DNA of 64,000 nt from Hoylesella marshii DSM 16973 = JCM 13450. Lineage in GTDB: Bacteria; Bacteroidota; Bacteroidia; Bacteroidales; Bacteroidaceae. Position 1 is the first letter of the stretch. Every line of letters begins with the position of its first letter. Location: assembly GCF_000146675.1 (NCBI RefSeq), contig NZ_GL397214.1, forward strand, positions 1,535,356 through 1,599,355, given 5' to 3'. A program made the position numbers and the translations under genes. The notes under the pieces are model-generated. The model was not told where the DNA came from and made no database searches. It saw only the letters and a program-made list of their open reading frames with translations. Below, in pieces: positions 54,114 through 63,742 of the stretch.

Positions 54114-55799
54114 ATGCCCCAAACGTTCCGTCATATAGCCGTGTTGCTCTATGCAACGCTCTTCTATACGGTCTTCTTATCAGGCCTTTCATGGCTTGTG
54201 GGAGGTACGATAACGCTCTTCCATCTGCCCCTTTCATTCCTGTTTGGCTGTCTGTTTTTTGGGAAAGAGACAGGCCGACACGTAAGAGAGATCGCTTCAG
54301 CATTGATCATCATCATCGTATCGATAGGTCTCTCAGCACTTATCTATGACTACAGTGCCGACGGACAATGGTACCACATGCCTGCTGCCTATGCTCTTTC
54401 CCATGGATGGAATCCCGTCTACGAAAGTCACAACCCCATCATAGCCGATGTTCATACGGCCAATCTCTGGATAGATCACTATTGCAAAGGCATTGAGACG
54501 ATGGCTGCCACCATTGTCGCTGTGACAGGAAACGTAGAGTCGGGGAAGGCAGTCAACCTCATCATGCTGACGGCCACTTTCCTTTTACTATGCGATTTCC
54601 TTTCTTCTGATTTCCCTCTCAAGTCCAAACGGAAGATTCTCTTTTATGCTTTCGTCTTGGCTCTTTCTCCTATTGTGGCCTGCGAACTGTTTACGTTTTA
54701 CATCGATTGGGTGACTTATTACAGTGTGGTGTGGTTGTTCATCATCTTATACCGACTGAACAGGAAGCCGAATCATAGGCTGCTGTATCTTCTTTTCATG
54801 ACCATCTTCATCGGGGGAAGCACAAAACTCAACATCACCTTTTGGATGGGCTATTTCGTTTTCTTCTTCCTTATCTTCCTATGGGTGAAGAAGAAACGTG
54901 CACTTATGAAGCAAGTATTTCTCACGGCCATGCTGAGCGTGGTCTCCATGCTGTTCATTGCCTGTTTCAATCCCTTTATTACCAACTTTAAAGACCATCA
55001 CAATCCCATCTATCCTTTCGGCGATAAACAGTTGGGAGCACCCGTTACAAGTGCCATTATCTCTGGATGTCAACCTCGATACATCGTCAATGAGCCCAGA
55101 GTAAAACAAGTCTTTATCGGACTGACAGCACGACCCAACGGCGGCTATAGGTCTGCATACATTCCGCCTTACAAGATAACAGCGACCAACATCATGAAAT
55201 CCGGTGCCATGACAGCCAACGTTGGGGGTGGCGGATTGTTTTTTGTAGACATCCTGTTGTTGAGTATCATACTATTATTGTTGTGCCGCAATCATCCCGC
55301 TCGTAAGCCCGTGTTACTAACAACGGCCATTCTCTTTCTGGCACAGTTCGTCTTGCCCTATGGCTCTTGTTACCGATATGTACCCTTTGTCTATCTCATC
55401 CCGTTGCTGTTCATGCTCTATTCCGAGCTGGCCGGTTTCAGATGGCGCGGTGCCCGCTATATAAGAAGGGGCTTGTATGTGCTCGTACTTCTCAATATTA
55501 CCCTCGATACAGCCATTGCAACGGGCTTTGGCATCCGTCATACATATATTATTCGCACGTATGTGGAGAAGATACGACAACAGCCAAAAGCAGCCACCTT
55601 CAAAACCACCAACTGGAGTTTTATCCATAAAGTTTACGGGGGAAATGTGGAAGACACGACTATCACAAACCCATCAAAGGCTTCGCGTTTCGTACCTATT
55701 CCCCATCAGAAGGGCGATTCCATCTGGGTAGATGCGACAAAGATTACTCCGCTGCCATCGTTTAAGAATCCTTTGTTGAAAAAAGTAATGGAGTTATAA
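54114..55799 (+). CDS. Multi-spanning membrane protein, possible GT-C glycosyltransferase
   Basis: 561 residues with 10-12 predicted membrane segments. After the first helices comes YDYSADGQWYHMPAAYAL...GWNP, which fits the loop-1 acidic motif of GT-C enzymes that use polyprenyl-phosphate sugars. The C-terminal 80 residues are soluble. It starts 9 bases after the UbiA-type gene, suggesting use of that prenyl-linked sugar. Not matched to a named family; alternatives are a second polymerase or an uncharacterised transporter. Confidence 0.65.
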   Translation: MPQTFRHIAVLLYATLFYTVFLSGLSWLVGGTITLFHLPLSFLFGCLFFGKETGRHVREIASALIIIIVSIGLSALIYDYSADGQWYHMPAAYALSHGWNPVYESHNPIIADVHTANLWIDHYCKGIETMAATIVAVTGNVESGKAVNLIMLTATFLLLCDFLSSDFPLKSKRKILFYAFVLALSPIVACELFTFYIDWVTYYSVVWLFIILYRLNRKPNHRLLYLLFMTIFIGGSTKLNITFWMGYFVFFFLIFLWVKKKRALMKQVFLTAMLSVVSMLFIACFNPFITNFKDHHNPIYPFGDKQLGAPVTSAIISGCQPRYIVNEPRVKQVFIGLTARPNGGYRSAYIPPYKITATNIMKSGAMTANVGGGGLFFVDILLLSIILLLLCRNHPARKPVLLTTAILFLAQFVLPYGSCYRYVPFVYLIPLLFMLYSELAGFRWRGARYIRRGLYVLVLLNITLDTAIATGFGIRHTYIIRTYVEKIRQQPKAATFKTTNWSFIHKVYGGNVEDTTITNPSKASRFVPIPHQKGDSIWVDATKITPLPSFKNPLLKKVMEL

Positions 55800-55932
55800 C
55801 CGTGAAAATTACGTATATCTTTCCTTGGGCTTACTCTGTACAATAGACAACTTTACCCCTAAGCTCATTAACACATTAAACAAACGAAGAGAAGGTTCTT
55901 TAATACATACATAACATAAGCCATAAACTTCT

Positions 55933-56565
55933 ATGAAGTACGAGTATATAAAAGAAGTTGATATTCACCTCCCTATTGCAGAAAATTACAAAGATGTGTG
56001 GACGTTCATACAAAGTGATTATTTTAGAATGAAAGGTAAAACGGCTAACTTTTCTGCTACGTTGGCTTTTCTTTTTATAGAACCCACCTTTTGGTTTCTA
56101 TTCTGGCTTCGTATAGCTTCGTATAAAAAGAAAAATCTTTTATGGATGATTGCAAAATTTATTCATAGGAGGAATATGTTTAAATATCATATGCTTATTC
56201 CTGCAAGCACCCGTATTGGGTTTGGAATATATATAGGACATCCATTGTCTATAGTTATAAATTCTTCTGCCATCATAGGAAATAATGTAACAATAAGCCA
56301 ATTTACCAATATTGGAGCAAATCATACAAGGGCTGCTTACATAGGGGATAACGTATATATGGCACCATCTGTATTACTTATAGAAGCGATTTCCATTGGC
56401 AGTAATAGTACTATAGGGGCAGGCAGTATTGTTCCTAAAAACATACATTCTAACTGCACAGTGGCAGGAAACCCTGCAAGAGTAATTAAAGAGAATACAC
56501 CTGCCCGCTATTTAGGAACTCCATGGAAATTTAGTCCTATTGAAGAAACAATTAAACACTTGTAG
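55933..56565 (+). CDS. Left-handed beta-helix acetyltransferase, serine acetyltransferase-like
   Basis: 210 residues. The C-terminal half is a hexapeptide-repeat domain (IGFGIYIGHPLSIVINSSAIIGNN, VTISQFTNIGANH, GDNVYMAPSVLLIEAISIG, STIGAGSIVPK, VAGNPARVIKEN). The GHP and NPA motifs are as in CysE-like and capsule O-acetyltransferases. In this locus it probably acetylates a polysaccharide precursor. The DNA around it is more AT-rich than the two upstream genes. Confidence 0.8.
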   Translation: MKYEYIKEVDIHLPIAENYKDVWTFIQSDYFRMKGKTANFSATLAFLFIEPTFWFLFWLRIASYKKKNLLWMIAKFIHRRNMFKYHMLIPASTRIGFGIYIGHPLSIVINSSAIIGNNVTISQFTNIGANHTRAAYIGDNVYMAPSVLLIEAISIGSNSTIGAGSIVPKNIHSNCTVAGNPARVIKENTPARYLGTPWKFSPIEETIKHL

Positions 56566-56567
56566 CG

Positions 56568-57566
56568 ATGTTATCAACACTCATTATACTTACTTTTTAT
56601 CTGCTTCTTTGCGCAAAGAATACAGATTTTGTCCCAACAGACTTTACACTTGACAAAACAAATCTACTGAAAGCGATACTTCCTTTTGGCATCATTCTTC
56701 ATCATATATCATTTAATGCTTCACAAAGTGTATTATACGATTTTCGTTTTACAGGTCCCTATATTGTGGGGTTGTTCTTTTTTATGAGTGGTTATGGGTT
56801 AGAATGCCAATATCGTAAGGGTAAAATAAGTTTCAGGGCGTTACCTGCGAAACTAAAAAAACTTTTTATTCCTTTTATAATTCCCGTGATTTGTTATTTA
56901 TTTTTAGCTATTGTGGTAGAAAAAGAGACTGTTCACAACATTCTTAAAGGAGTTTTTTTAGATGGTCAAATCTTACTTCCTCATACTTGGTTTATCAGTG
57001 TTTTAGTAGCAATCTATATTTGTTATTTTAGTACGCGTCAACTTATCAAAGACAATAAGATTCATCTTCTTATTTTATTTATTCTTTTCACCTCCTTTGC
57101 CATTATGATAAAAACATCTAATAATAGCCATATTTATACAAGCAACTATGCTTTCTTAATAGGAATGGTCGTGCAACAGAATGAGAAGCAATGGATTATA
57201 TGGGCTTCGAAATGGTATGTTTATGTCTCTGCTTTTATCCTCTTTACCTTCATTTCATTTTCTTATATAGAAAATAGACCCATCTTTAAAGGGGCAGGAA
57301 TTATTGGAGTACCGCTTTACGTATGTACTTTTATTCTGTTAATCACGAAGATTCCAGCACATTACAGCACAAAAATCACTCGTTTTTTCTGTATGATTAG
57401 CTATGAAATGTACTTATTTCAAGGCATTAGTATTTTGCTTATCTACCATTTTAATATAATTCCTTTGTGGCAATCTGTGGTTTGCATACTCACATTAAAC
57501 ATCCTTTTATCGTTCATTTCTCATAAAGTAATAATATATTCTTCTACATTATGCCACAAAAGATAG
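56568..57566 (+). CDS. Acyltransferase 3 family membrane protein
   Basis: 332 residues with about ten membrane segments. LKAILPFGIILHHISFNAS has the conserved His pair, followed by GLFFFMSGYGLECQ. Its start is two bases after the acetyltransferase gene, and its end overlaps the next gene by 16 bases. One of three membrane acyltransferases in the locus, so the glycan may be acylated at several positions. Confidence 0.85.
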   Translation: MLSTLIILTFYLLLCAKNTDFVPTDFTLDKTNLLKAILPFGIILHHISFNASQSVLYDFRFTGPYIVGLFFFMSGYGLECQYRKGKISFRALPAKLKKLFIPFIIPVICYLFLAIVVEKETVHNILKGVFLDGQILLPHTWFISVLVAIYICYFSTRQLIKDNKIHLLILFILFTSFAIMIKTSNNSHIYTSNYAFLIGMVVQQNEKQWIIWASKWYVYVSAFILFTFISFSYIENRPIFKGAGIIGVPLYVCTFILLITKIPAHYSTKITRFFCMISYEMYLFQGISILLIYHFNIIPLWQSVVCILTLNILLSFISHKVIIYSSTLCHKR

Positions 57567-58606
57567 CCTATATCATTAATCATTTAGGAGAATCAGGGGT
57601 AAACAATGTAGTACTTGATTTAGTGACACAATTTCAGTTGCACGGACATCGCTGTGTGGTCTACTATTTAAAAGAGAAGAAAGAGATTCTTGATTTTCCC
57701 TGTTCGATGCAGAAGTTGGATGAAAGTATTTACCAAGCGGACGTGATTCATGCCCACGGACTTGCCCCCATGCTCTGGGTATCCAAGCACAAAAAACGAT
57801 TAAGGCAACACGGCAAACTTTCGCCCAAGCTCATTACAACCCTACATTGCTATTGTTGGCAAGACTTTACCGACACTTATTCACCCTTAAAAGGCATGTT
57901 ACTCTGTTTGTTATTCTTGTTTTCGGCACGCTCGTTCGATAAAATCGTGTGCCTCAGTAAGCATATGCAGCACTACTATCAAGGGAAGATGCCCGCCCAA
58001 AAGCTTACTTACGCCTATAATACTCGAGTACTGTCTCACACCGAAACACTCTCAGAAAAAGAACAACTACAACTGCAACGTTTTAAGGGAAACGGCATTT
58101 TGATAGGCATGAACTGTGTATTGTTGTTGCGCAAAGGCATCGACGTGATGCTCAAAGCCATGCGCCTGTTGCCCGACACTTATAAACTTTACATCGTGGG
58201 GACAGGAAAAGAAGAAGCATTATTCAAGTCGATGGTCGATAAAGACCTCGCCCCGCGCATTCGCTTTGCAGGGGCTCGTCCACGTGCACATCGTTATCTC
58301 TCTCTGTACGATATCTATGCACTGCCAAGTCGCAGTGAGGGTTTCCCGTTAGCACTGCTCGAAGCCGCCGACTACGGTAAGCGGGTGGTCTGTTCCGCCT
58401 TACCCGTTGTTAAGGAATGTTTCACCGACGATGAACTAATCACATTCCCCATGCCCTCAGAAACGGCATTGGCAGCAGCCATTCAAACAGCCATGACACG
58501 TCCGGAGCTATGCACAAACATCAAGAAACGTTTTGACCGAGACTATTCTCCCGAAAGTTTTTATCGGAGGTATATGACGATTTACCATCAAGAAACTTTC
58601 CATTGA
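57551..58606 (+). CDS. Family 4 glycosyltransferase
   Basis: 351 residues, GT-B fold with IAYIINHLGESGVNNVVLDL, VIHAHGLAPMLW and the donor site LPSRSEGFPLALLEAADYGK. It overlaps the acyltransferase end by 16 bases, so the two are coupled. Specificity unknown. Confidence 0.9.
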   Translation: MPQKIAYIINHLGESGVNNVVLDLVTQFQLHGHRCVVYYLKEKKEILDFPCSMQKLDESIYQADVIHAHGLAPMLWVSKHKKRLRQHGKLSPKLITTLHCYCWQDFTDTYSPLKGMLLCLLFLFSARSFDKIVCLSKHMQHYYQGKMPAQKLTYAYNTRVLSHTETLSEKEQLQLQRFKGNGILIGMNCVLLLRKGIDVMLKAMRLLPDTYKLYIVGTGKEEALFKSMVDKDLAPRIRFAGARPRAHRYLSLYDIYALPSRSEGFPLALLEAADYGKRVVCSALPVVKECFTDDELITFPMPSETALAAAIQTAMTRPELCTNIKKRFDRDYSPESFYRRYMTIYHQETFH

Positions 58607-58707
58607 GGACGCAACCGTTTCTTTATGATATGAGAATAGAATTTATTGAAAGGGGCAAACGATATCTTTTTTCTGTCATAAGTCTGATAGACAAATAGTG
58701 AAAAGTT

Positions 58708-59163
58708 ATGGCACAATCTTTATCCAAGGTCTATATACACATTATTTTCCATATTGCTTCATCCTCTGTACCTATCAAAAAAGAGGTTGATGGAGCATTA
58801 TATAATTATATGGGAGGGATATTGAAAGAATTAGATTGTGTCCCGATAAAGATAAACGGCATGCCAGACCACATTCATCTCCTATTTGTATTATCACGAA
58901 TGCAATCTATTGCAAATGTCGTAGAACAGTTGAAAATCAATTCTACAAGATGGTTGAAAGAAAAGAATTCCTGCTATCAAAAGTTTGCATGGCAGCATGG
59001 ATATGGAGCATTCTCTGTCAGTGCATCTATATGTGAGAATGTGAAACAGTATATTGAACAACAGGAAAGTCATCATGTCAAACATTCGTATCAAGAAGAG
59101 TTAAGAGAATTCTTCCGTCGTTACAAAATTGAGTATAACGAAAAATATGTTTGGAATGATTAG
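58708..59163 (+). mobile_element. IS200/IS605-type Y1 transposase (REP-associated, RAYT-like)
   Basis: 151 residues. The HUH metal motif is in GMPDHIHLLFVL and the catalytic tyrosine is probably in NVKQYIEQQESHH. Length and layout fit TnpA of IS200/IS605 or the domesticated RAYT group. No TnpB gene follows. Instead six 66-base repeats with paired hairpins lie 420 bases downstream, as RAYTs are associated with REP palindromes. It interrupts the polysaccharide locus between two glycosyltransferase genes. Confidence 0.85.
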
Positions 59164-59229
59164 TCATTCGTCGTTTTTGCATAGGAAAGATAAGAAGAAA
59201 GGAGTGATATGAGGGTGGTATTAGGAGAG

Positions 59230-59350
59230 AAGGTGTTTTCATGGAATGTTGTATCGCACCTTCAGCGCTCTATTTAGGGCACATCACAATACCCGGCGCT
59301 TTGCGCTGGGCTGATATATAACGCTCTTTCAGAGCTCGATTACACCACAA
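59230..59350. repeat. Diverged REP-like units
   Basis: TGTATCGCACCTTCAGCGCTC, ACCCGGCGCTTTGCGCTGGG and ACGCTCTTTCAGAGCTCG resemble the two hairpins of the 66-base repeat in the reverse orientation. It lies between the transposase gene and the main array. No gene was seen from 59164 to 60351. Confidence 0.6.
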
Positions 59351-59584
59351 ATATAGCATAAAAGCGATTGCGGACAGCCATCAAGACAAAAACGCAGAAA
59401 CAAAGTTCGCTATGCGAAGCGAAGCGGAAACGAAGTTCGCTGACACGAAGAGGAAGCAAAGAAAAGTACGAACGATGGTTACGCAGTACGAAAATCTTGA
59501 TACCCCACACCGGCAACACAGTATATAATAAACCTAAACGACCATTGTTCTATGCTCACTGATGAACAAAACGCATCAAAAAAC

Positions 59585-59938
59585 AGAGCAATGAAAGTGC
59601 GAAACATATGAATCCGGTGCGAAGCGCTGGGTAAAAAACCATCCACGAACAAAGCACTGAAAGTGCGAAAGATATGAGCATAGTGCGAAGTACTGGATAA
59701 AAGACCACCCACAAATAGAGCACTGAAAGTGCGAAAGATATAAGCCCAGTGCGAAGCGCTGGGTAAAAAACCATCTACAAACAAAACACTGAAAGTGCGA
59801 AACAGATGAATCCGGTGCGAAGCGCTGGGTAAAAGACCATCCACAAACAAAGCACTGAAAGTGCGAAAGATATGAGCCCAGTGCGAAGCGCTGGGTAAAA
59901 GATCACCCACAAACAGAGCGCTGAAAGTGCGATACAAT
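59585..59938. repeat. 66-base tandem REP-like array, six copies
   Basis: Corresponding positions fall at 59587, 59653, 59719, 59785, 59851 and 59917, exactly 66 bases apart. Each unit holds two hairpins, GCACT-GAA-AGTGC and CCAGTGC-GAA-GCGCTGG, both with a GAA loop. Copies differ slightly and some changes keep pairing. Because 66 is divisible by three, a minus-strand frame with a 22-residue repeat appears (59479-59937), which I regard as incidental. Confidence 0.9.
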
Positions 59939-60097
59939 GATATTGGAGTAAACGCCCTTCAACCTATAACGGTTTAAAAATCATTTGAAACATCCCGTTT
60001 GTTCTCTTCACATCTCTCACCTCTTTATCTTTTCTATGGCTAAAGCAAAGCCGGCAGACAGGTATCTCCATCACCACGAAAAAGCGGATGAAAGATA

Positions 60098-60200
60098 TGG
60101 CAAAACAAAAGCTATGCTTTTAACGGGTAGAAAGATAGCTTTTACACGCTCAAAGCTATCCTTTCATAACGCAAAAGCTATGCTTTTTCAATATTGAAGA
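60098..60200. repeat. Second cluster of AAAGCTATGCTTT palindromic units
   Basis: Units begin at about 60109 (AAAGCTATGCTTTT), 60131 (AAAGATAGCTTTTACACG), 60152 (AAAGCTATCCTTT) and 60173 (AAAGCTATGCTTTTTCAA), 21-22 bases apart, with a weaker one at 60091. Same motif as at 11931-12035. Confidence 0.8.
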
Positions 60201-60351
60201 TAACTTACTTGTTATCAATGTGATACAACAAAGCGGCAGATGGTTGAAGCCCCATGAGCCCAAAAACGGGTGACCAACCGTAGAAAACGAACTTCAAAAC
60301 ACTCCGCTCCATAGCACGATAACCCCCATCTGAAAGCATCAAACAGCATAT

Positions 60352-61179
60352 ATGGACAAACTGAAATTCTCGGTGGCCATGTCGGTCTATAAAAACGATA
60401 ACCCCGAATACGTGCAGACGGCACTCGACAGCATTATCAAGCAAACCTGCGTACCCGACGAAATCGTATTGGTGGCCGACGGTCCCATACCCGATGCCCT
60501 GCGCGAGGTCATCGAACACACCCGCAAACGATTCCCCCAGCTACGTCCTCTCTATCAAGAGAAGAATGCAGGACTTGGCGAAGCACTCAGAATAGCTGTG
60601 GAAAACGCCCGTTACGACTACATTGCGCGTATGGATAGCGATGATATTTCGCTGCCGGAACGCTTTGAGAAGCAGATAAAATGTTTCCGTGAAGACCCAT
60701 CCCTCTCGATTGTAGGGGGCATGATAACGGAGTTTGTCGATACACCAGACAACATCACAGGACGTCGTCTATTACCGTTGACCGATGCAAAGATTAAGAA
60801 ATTCATGCGTTCCCGTTGTGGTGTAAACCATGTAACCGTGATTTTCAAGAAGTCGGAGCTGCTGCGCGTAGGCAACTATCAACCTTTTTATCATCAAGAG
60901 GACTATTATCTGTGGGCACGGATGATAAAGGGTGGTTGCGTGTTCAGAAACATTCCGGACGTTGTTGTCAATGTGCGCGCCGGCAGAGACCAATATGCCC
61001 GTCGCGGTGGAATCAAGTATATGAAGAGCCAAATCAAGATGTTTCACTTCATGTATAAGGAAGGTGTCATCACGCTTCCTCGTCTTTTATACAACTATGC
61101 AGTAAGGTCGGCCGTACAGTTCCTCATGCCTAATGTGCTGAGAACATGGATTTATCAGCATTTTTTGAGAAAGAAATAG
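60352..61179 (+). CDS. Family 2 glycosyltransferase, AmsE-like
   Basis: 275 residues with FSVAMSVYKNDNPEYVQTAL, IVLVADGPIPDALREV and ARMDSDDISLPERFEKQ. This start and the MDSDD motif are typical of the AmsE/WcaA-like group. It follows the repeat-rich interval 59164-60351 and directly precedes a nucleotidyltransferase-fold gene. Specificity unknown. Confidence 0.9.
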   Translation: MDKLKFSVAMSVYKNDNPEYVQTALDSIIKQTCVPDEIVLVADGPIPDALREVIEHTRKRFPQLRPLYQEKNAGLGEALRIAVENARYDYIARMDSDDISLPERFEKQIKCFREDPSLSIVGGMITEFVDTPDNITGRRLLPLTDAKIKKFMRSRCGVNHVTVIFKKSELLRVGNYQPFYHQEDYYLWARMIKGGCVFRNIPDVVVNVRAGRDQYARRGGIKYMKSQIKMFHFMYKEGVITLPRLLYNYAVRSAVQFLMPNVLRTWIYQHFLRKK

Positions 61180-61259
61180 TCCGTCATCGACCTTTTCCTG
61201 CCTGTCATTTTTTAGCAACCGACGCACCGAAAGCAAACTCCCGTAGCAAAAGCAGCCAC

Positions 61260-62393
61260 ATGAAAAAGTTGAATCACACAGAGATACAATTTTTAGAGCT
61301 TTACAAAAGCAGCCTTTGGGGTACGCCTTTGAAAGACGAACTGTTTGCTTCGGAAGCCACAGATTGGTCGCGCATCGTTGAGATAGCCAAACAGCAGACG
61401 GCTATAGCCTGTACGGCTGATGCCTTATCGCACCTGCCGAAAGACCTCGTGCCTCATGACCTACGGCTACAACTCATCGGTTCGGTGCTGTCGGTACAGA
61501 GAGCCAATGAAGCCATGAACCGGCTCTTACCCCAACTCTTCTCGCTGCTCAAAGCAGAAGGCATCAGAACTTGGTTGCTGAAAGGGCAAGGATTGGCTTG
61601 TCATTATCCTGCACCTGAACTGCGGCAGTCGGGCGACATCGACCTCTTCTTTCCCAATTTACAACAGTTCTACCAAGCCTACAACCTCTTCTCGCAGACA
61701 TTCCGACGAACGGAAGAACTGCAACCCGACTCGCTGCACGCCACTTTCGAGTACCAAAACATCGTCATCGAACTGCACGGAAAGATTGTTTTGCGCATCA
61801 ATCGCAAGTTAGATAAGAATTTTAACGGTTGGTTACACAATATAACAGGCTGCCCTTACGATAATACAATAGAGATAGCCGGTGGACAGATAGCAATTCC
61901 TCCGGTCTGCTTCGATGCCATCTTTATCCTGATACATACCGTACGGCACTATTTCGGGGGAGGTATCGGCCTCCGACAAGTGAGCGATTGGATGCGATTC
62001 CTTTACGTAAAAAGAGAGGAGATAGACCTTTCCACATTGGAAAAAGACATCGAAAAGCTCGGATTAGGCAAGATTTGGCGCGTCTTTGCCACAATGGCGG
62101 TAGAGCTGTTGGGCTGCCCCGAAGAGGCGATGCCTCTGTACCGGAAAGGAAAATACACGGCAGAAAGCCGGAAAGTACTGCGGTATATCCTCGACTCCGG
62201 TAACTTCGGACAGCATGATAAGCGTATAAAAAGCCAATCGAAGTATTATCTTTTAAGGAGATGGAAAGCCCTTACAGGGCATTTGAAGATGAAGTTCAGA
62301 AACGTAACCATGTTTCCCGAAGAAGCACTTTACGATGTTCCGAACTTTATAAAAGATGGTTTACATCGCACACAGTTTTGGGAAAAAAGATAA
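61260..62393 (+). CDS. Nucleotidyltransferase-fold protein (NTP_transf_5 type)
   Basis: 377 residues from the ATG at 61260. An in-frame ATG at 61146 would overlap the previous gene by 34 bases and adds a non-conserved stretch, so it was not used. The motif IRTWLLKGQGLACHYPAPELRQSGDIDLFF contains the G-[DE]-[IL]-D-L of nucleotidyltransferase-fold proteins found in many polysaccharide loci. The helical C-terminal half is family-specific. The reaction is not known. Confidence 0.8.
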   Translation: MKKLNHTEIQFLELYKSSLWGTPLKDELFASEATDWSRIVEIAKQQTAIACTADALSHLPKDLVPHDLRLQLIGSVLSVQRANEAMNRLLPQLFSLLKAEGIRTWLLKGQGLACHYPAPELRQSGDIDLFFPNLQQFYQAYNLFSQTFRRTEELQPDSLHATFEYQNIVIELHGKIVLRINRKLDKNFNGWLHNITGCPYDNTIEIAGGQIAIPPVCFDAIFILIHTVRHYFGGGIGLRQVSDWMRFLYVKREEIDLSTLEKDIEKLGLGKIWRVFATMAVELLGCPEEAMPLYRKGKYTAESRKVLRYILDSGNFGQHDKRIKSQSKYYLLRRWKALTGHLKMKFRNVTMFPEEALYDVPNFIKDGLHRTQFWEKR

Positions 62394-62408
62394 AAGAGTT
62401 ATCAATCT

Positions 62409-63578
62409 ATGAATTTAAGAATACTTGTCGGCGGTCTCATCATCCCCTTTCTCGGGTCGATGATATTGGTTTATCTCATTCATCCGGCCATTGTGAGGTT
62501 GGCTATCAACAAGAATTTAGTGGATAATCCTAACGCCCGGAAACTGCAAAAGAATCCTATCCCCGTGTTGGGAGGTATCGCCGTGTTCTGGGGAATTGTG
62601 GTCGGAGCCGGCGTTACCAGTGTGTTCTTCGATAGCTATGCCCTCTTTCCTACCATCGTAGCTATCACTATCATGATGTATATGGGAACGATGGACGACA
62701 TCATGGGGCTTAGTGCCACGTTAAGGCTATGCACCGAGGTGCTCATCATCGGCTTTCTGATGTATATGAGCCGATATAGCTTGGACAATTTCCATGGCGC
62801 TTTAGGGCTATATGAGCTGCCCGTATATGTTGCCATACCCATTTCCATCGTATCGGGAACCGGCATTATCAACGCCATCAATATGATAGATGGAGTAGAT
62901 GGCTTGTCGTCGGGCTTTTGCATATTGGCCTGCGCCATCTTTGGCTTTGCCTTTGTAACCTCCGGAGACGGAAGTATGACCGTGATGGCCATGCTCTCTG
63001 TGGGGTCGCTCATTCCCTTTTTCTTGCACAATGTCTTTGGTAAAACATCAAAAATGTTTATCGGCGACAGTGGAACACTCATGATGGGAACTATTCTGAG
63101 CATATTCATCTTCCATATATTGGATACCCATTCGCGCGTGGCTTATAACTATCCGAACATGGGCGTAGTAGCTTTCACCTTATCGGTACTGTCTATTCCG
63201 GTGTTCGACACTTTGCGCGTGATGACCACACGCATGCTGAAAGGCAATTCCCCCTTTCATCCCGACAAGACACACCTGCACCATCTGTTTATCGAAATCG
63301 GCTTCTCGCATGTGGGAACGGCCTTTTTCGTCAATCTGTTGAATCTTCTCAATGTGGCATGTTGGTTGCTTTCGTATCAATTAGGAGGCTCTCCCACGGT
63401 ACAACTCTTCGTGGTTTGCCTCATCGGATTCTTCAATACAACAGGTTTCTACATCATTGTAAAACGATTGAACCACAGCCATTCCGCGTACAAGACATTG
63501 AAATTATTGGCCGAAAAGAGCCATATAGAAACAGGAAAGACTTTCATCTATCTCAGAAAAGTATTGGATAAAACATAA
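62409..63578 (+). CDS. WecA/MraY-like undecaprenyl-phosphate glycosyl-1-phosphate transferase
   Basis: 389 residues with about 11 membrane segments. Motifs are DNPNARKLQKNPIPVLGGIA, MGTMDDIMGL (acidic pair), INMIDGVDGLSSG, FIGDSGTLMMG and HPDKTHLHHLFIEIG. It attaches the first sugar phosphate (probably HexNAc-1-P) to undecaprenyl phosphate and so starts repeat-unit synthesis. It closes the locus, 15 bases after the nucleotidyltransferase-fold gene. Confidence 0.92.
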   Translation: MNLRILVGGLIIPFLGSMILVYLIHPAIVRLAINKNLVDNPNARKLQKNPIPVLGGIAVFWGIVVGAGVTSVFFDSYALFPTIVAITIMMYMGTMDDIMGLSATLRLCTEVLIIGFLMYMSRYSLDNFHGALGLYELPVYVAIPISIVSGTGIINAINMIDGVDGLSSGFCILACAIFGFAFVTSGDGSMTVMAMLSVGSLIPFFLHNVFGKTSKMFIGDSGTLMMGTILSIFIFHILDTHSRVAYNYPNMGVVAFTLSVLSIPVFDTLRVMTTRMLKGNSPFHPDKTHLHHLFIEIGFSHVGTAFFVNLLNLLNVACWLLSYQLGGSPTVQLFVVCLIGFFNTTGFYIIVKRLNHSHSAYKTLKLLAEKSHIETGKTFIYLRKVLDKT

Positions 63579-63649
63579 CACGGATGCTTCCTGAACGAGT
63601 AGCAGCACAGTCAGAAGATGATGTCGGCTCGCTTTTTGAAGGGCATTTT

Positions 63650-63680
63650 TTTGTGTTCTAAAATAAAAAATATAAATTTG
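63650..63680 (+). promoter_or_regulatory. Bacteroidota-type promoter for glmS
   Basis: TTTG (63650-63653) and TAAATTTG (63673-63680) are separated by 19 bases, a good -33/-7 pair. The start codon lies 62 bases downstream. Confidence 0.75.
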
Positions 63681-63742
63681 CATACGCTCCTTTCATGGAG
63701 AACATGACATCAAATCAAACATAAAGAAAAGGAAATAACAAT

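Noticed and set aside
59479..59937. Minus-strand frame with a 22-residue repeat (FRTFSALFVDGLLPSASH)
   Set aside because: It is only the translation of the 66-base REP-like array; the period is a multiple of three and no start or ribosome-binding context supports it.
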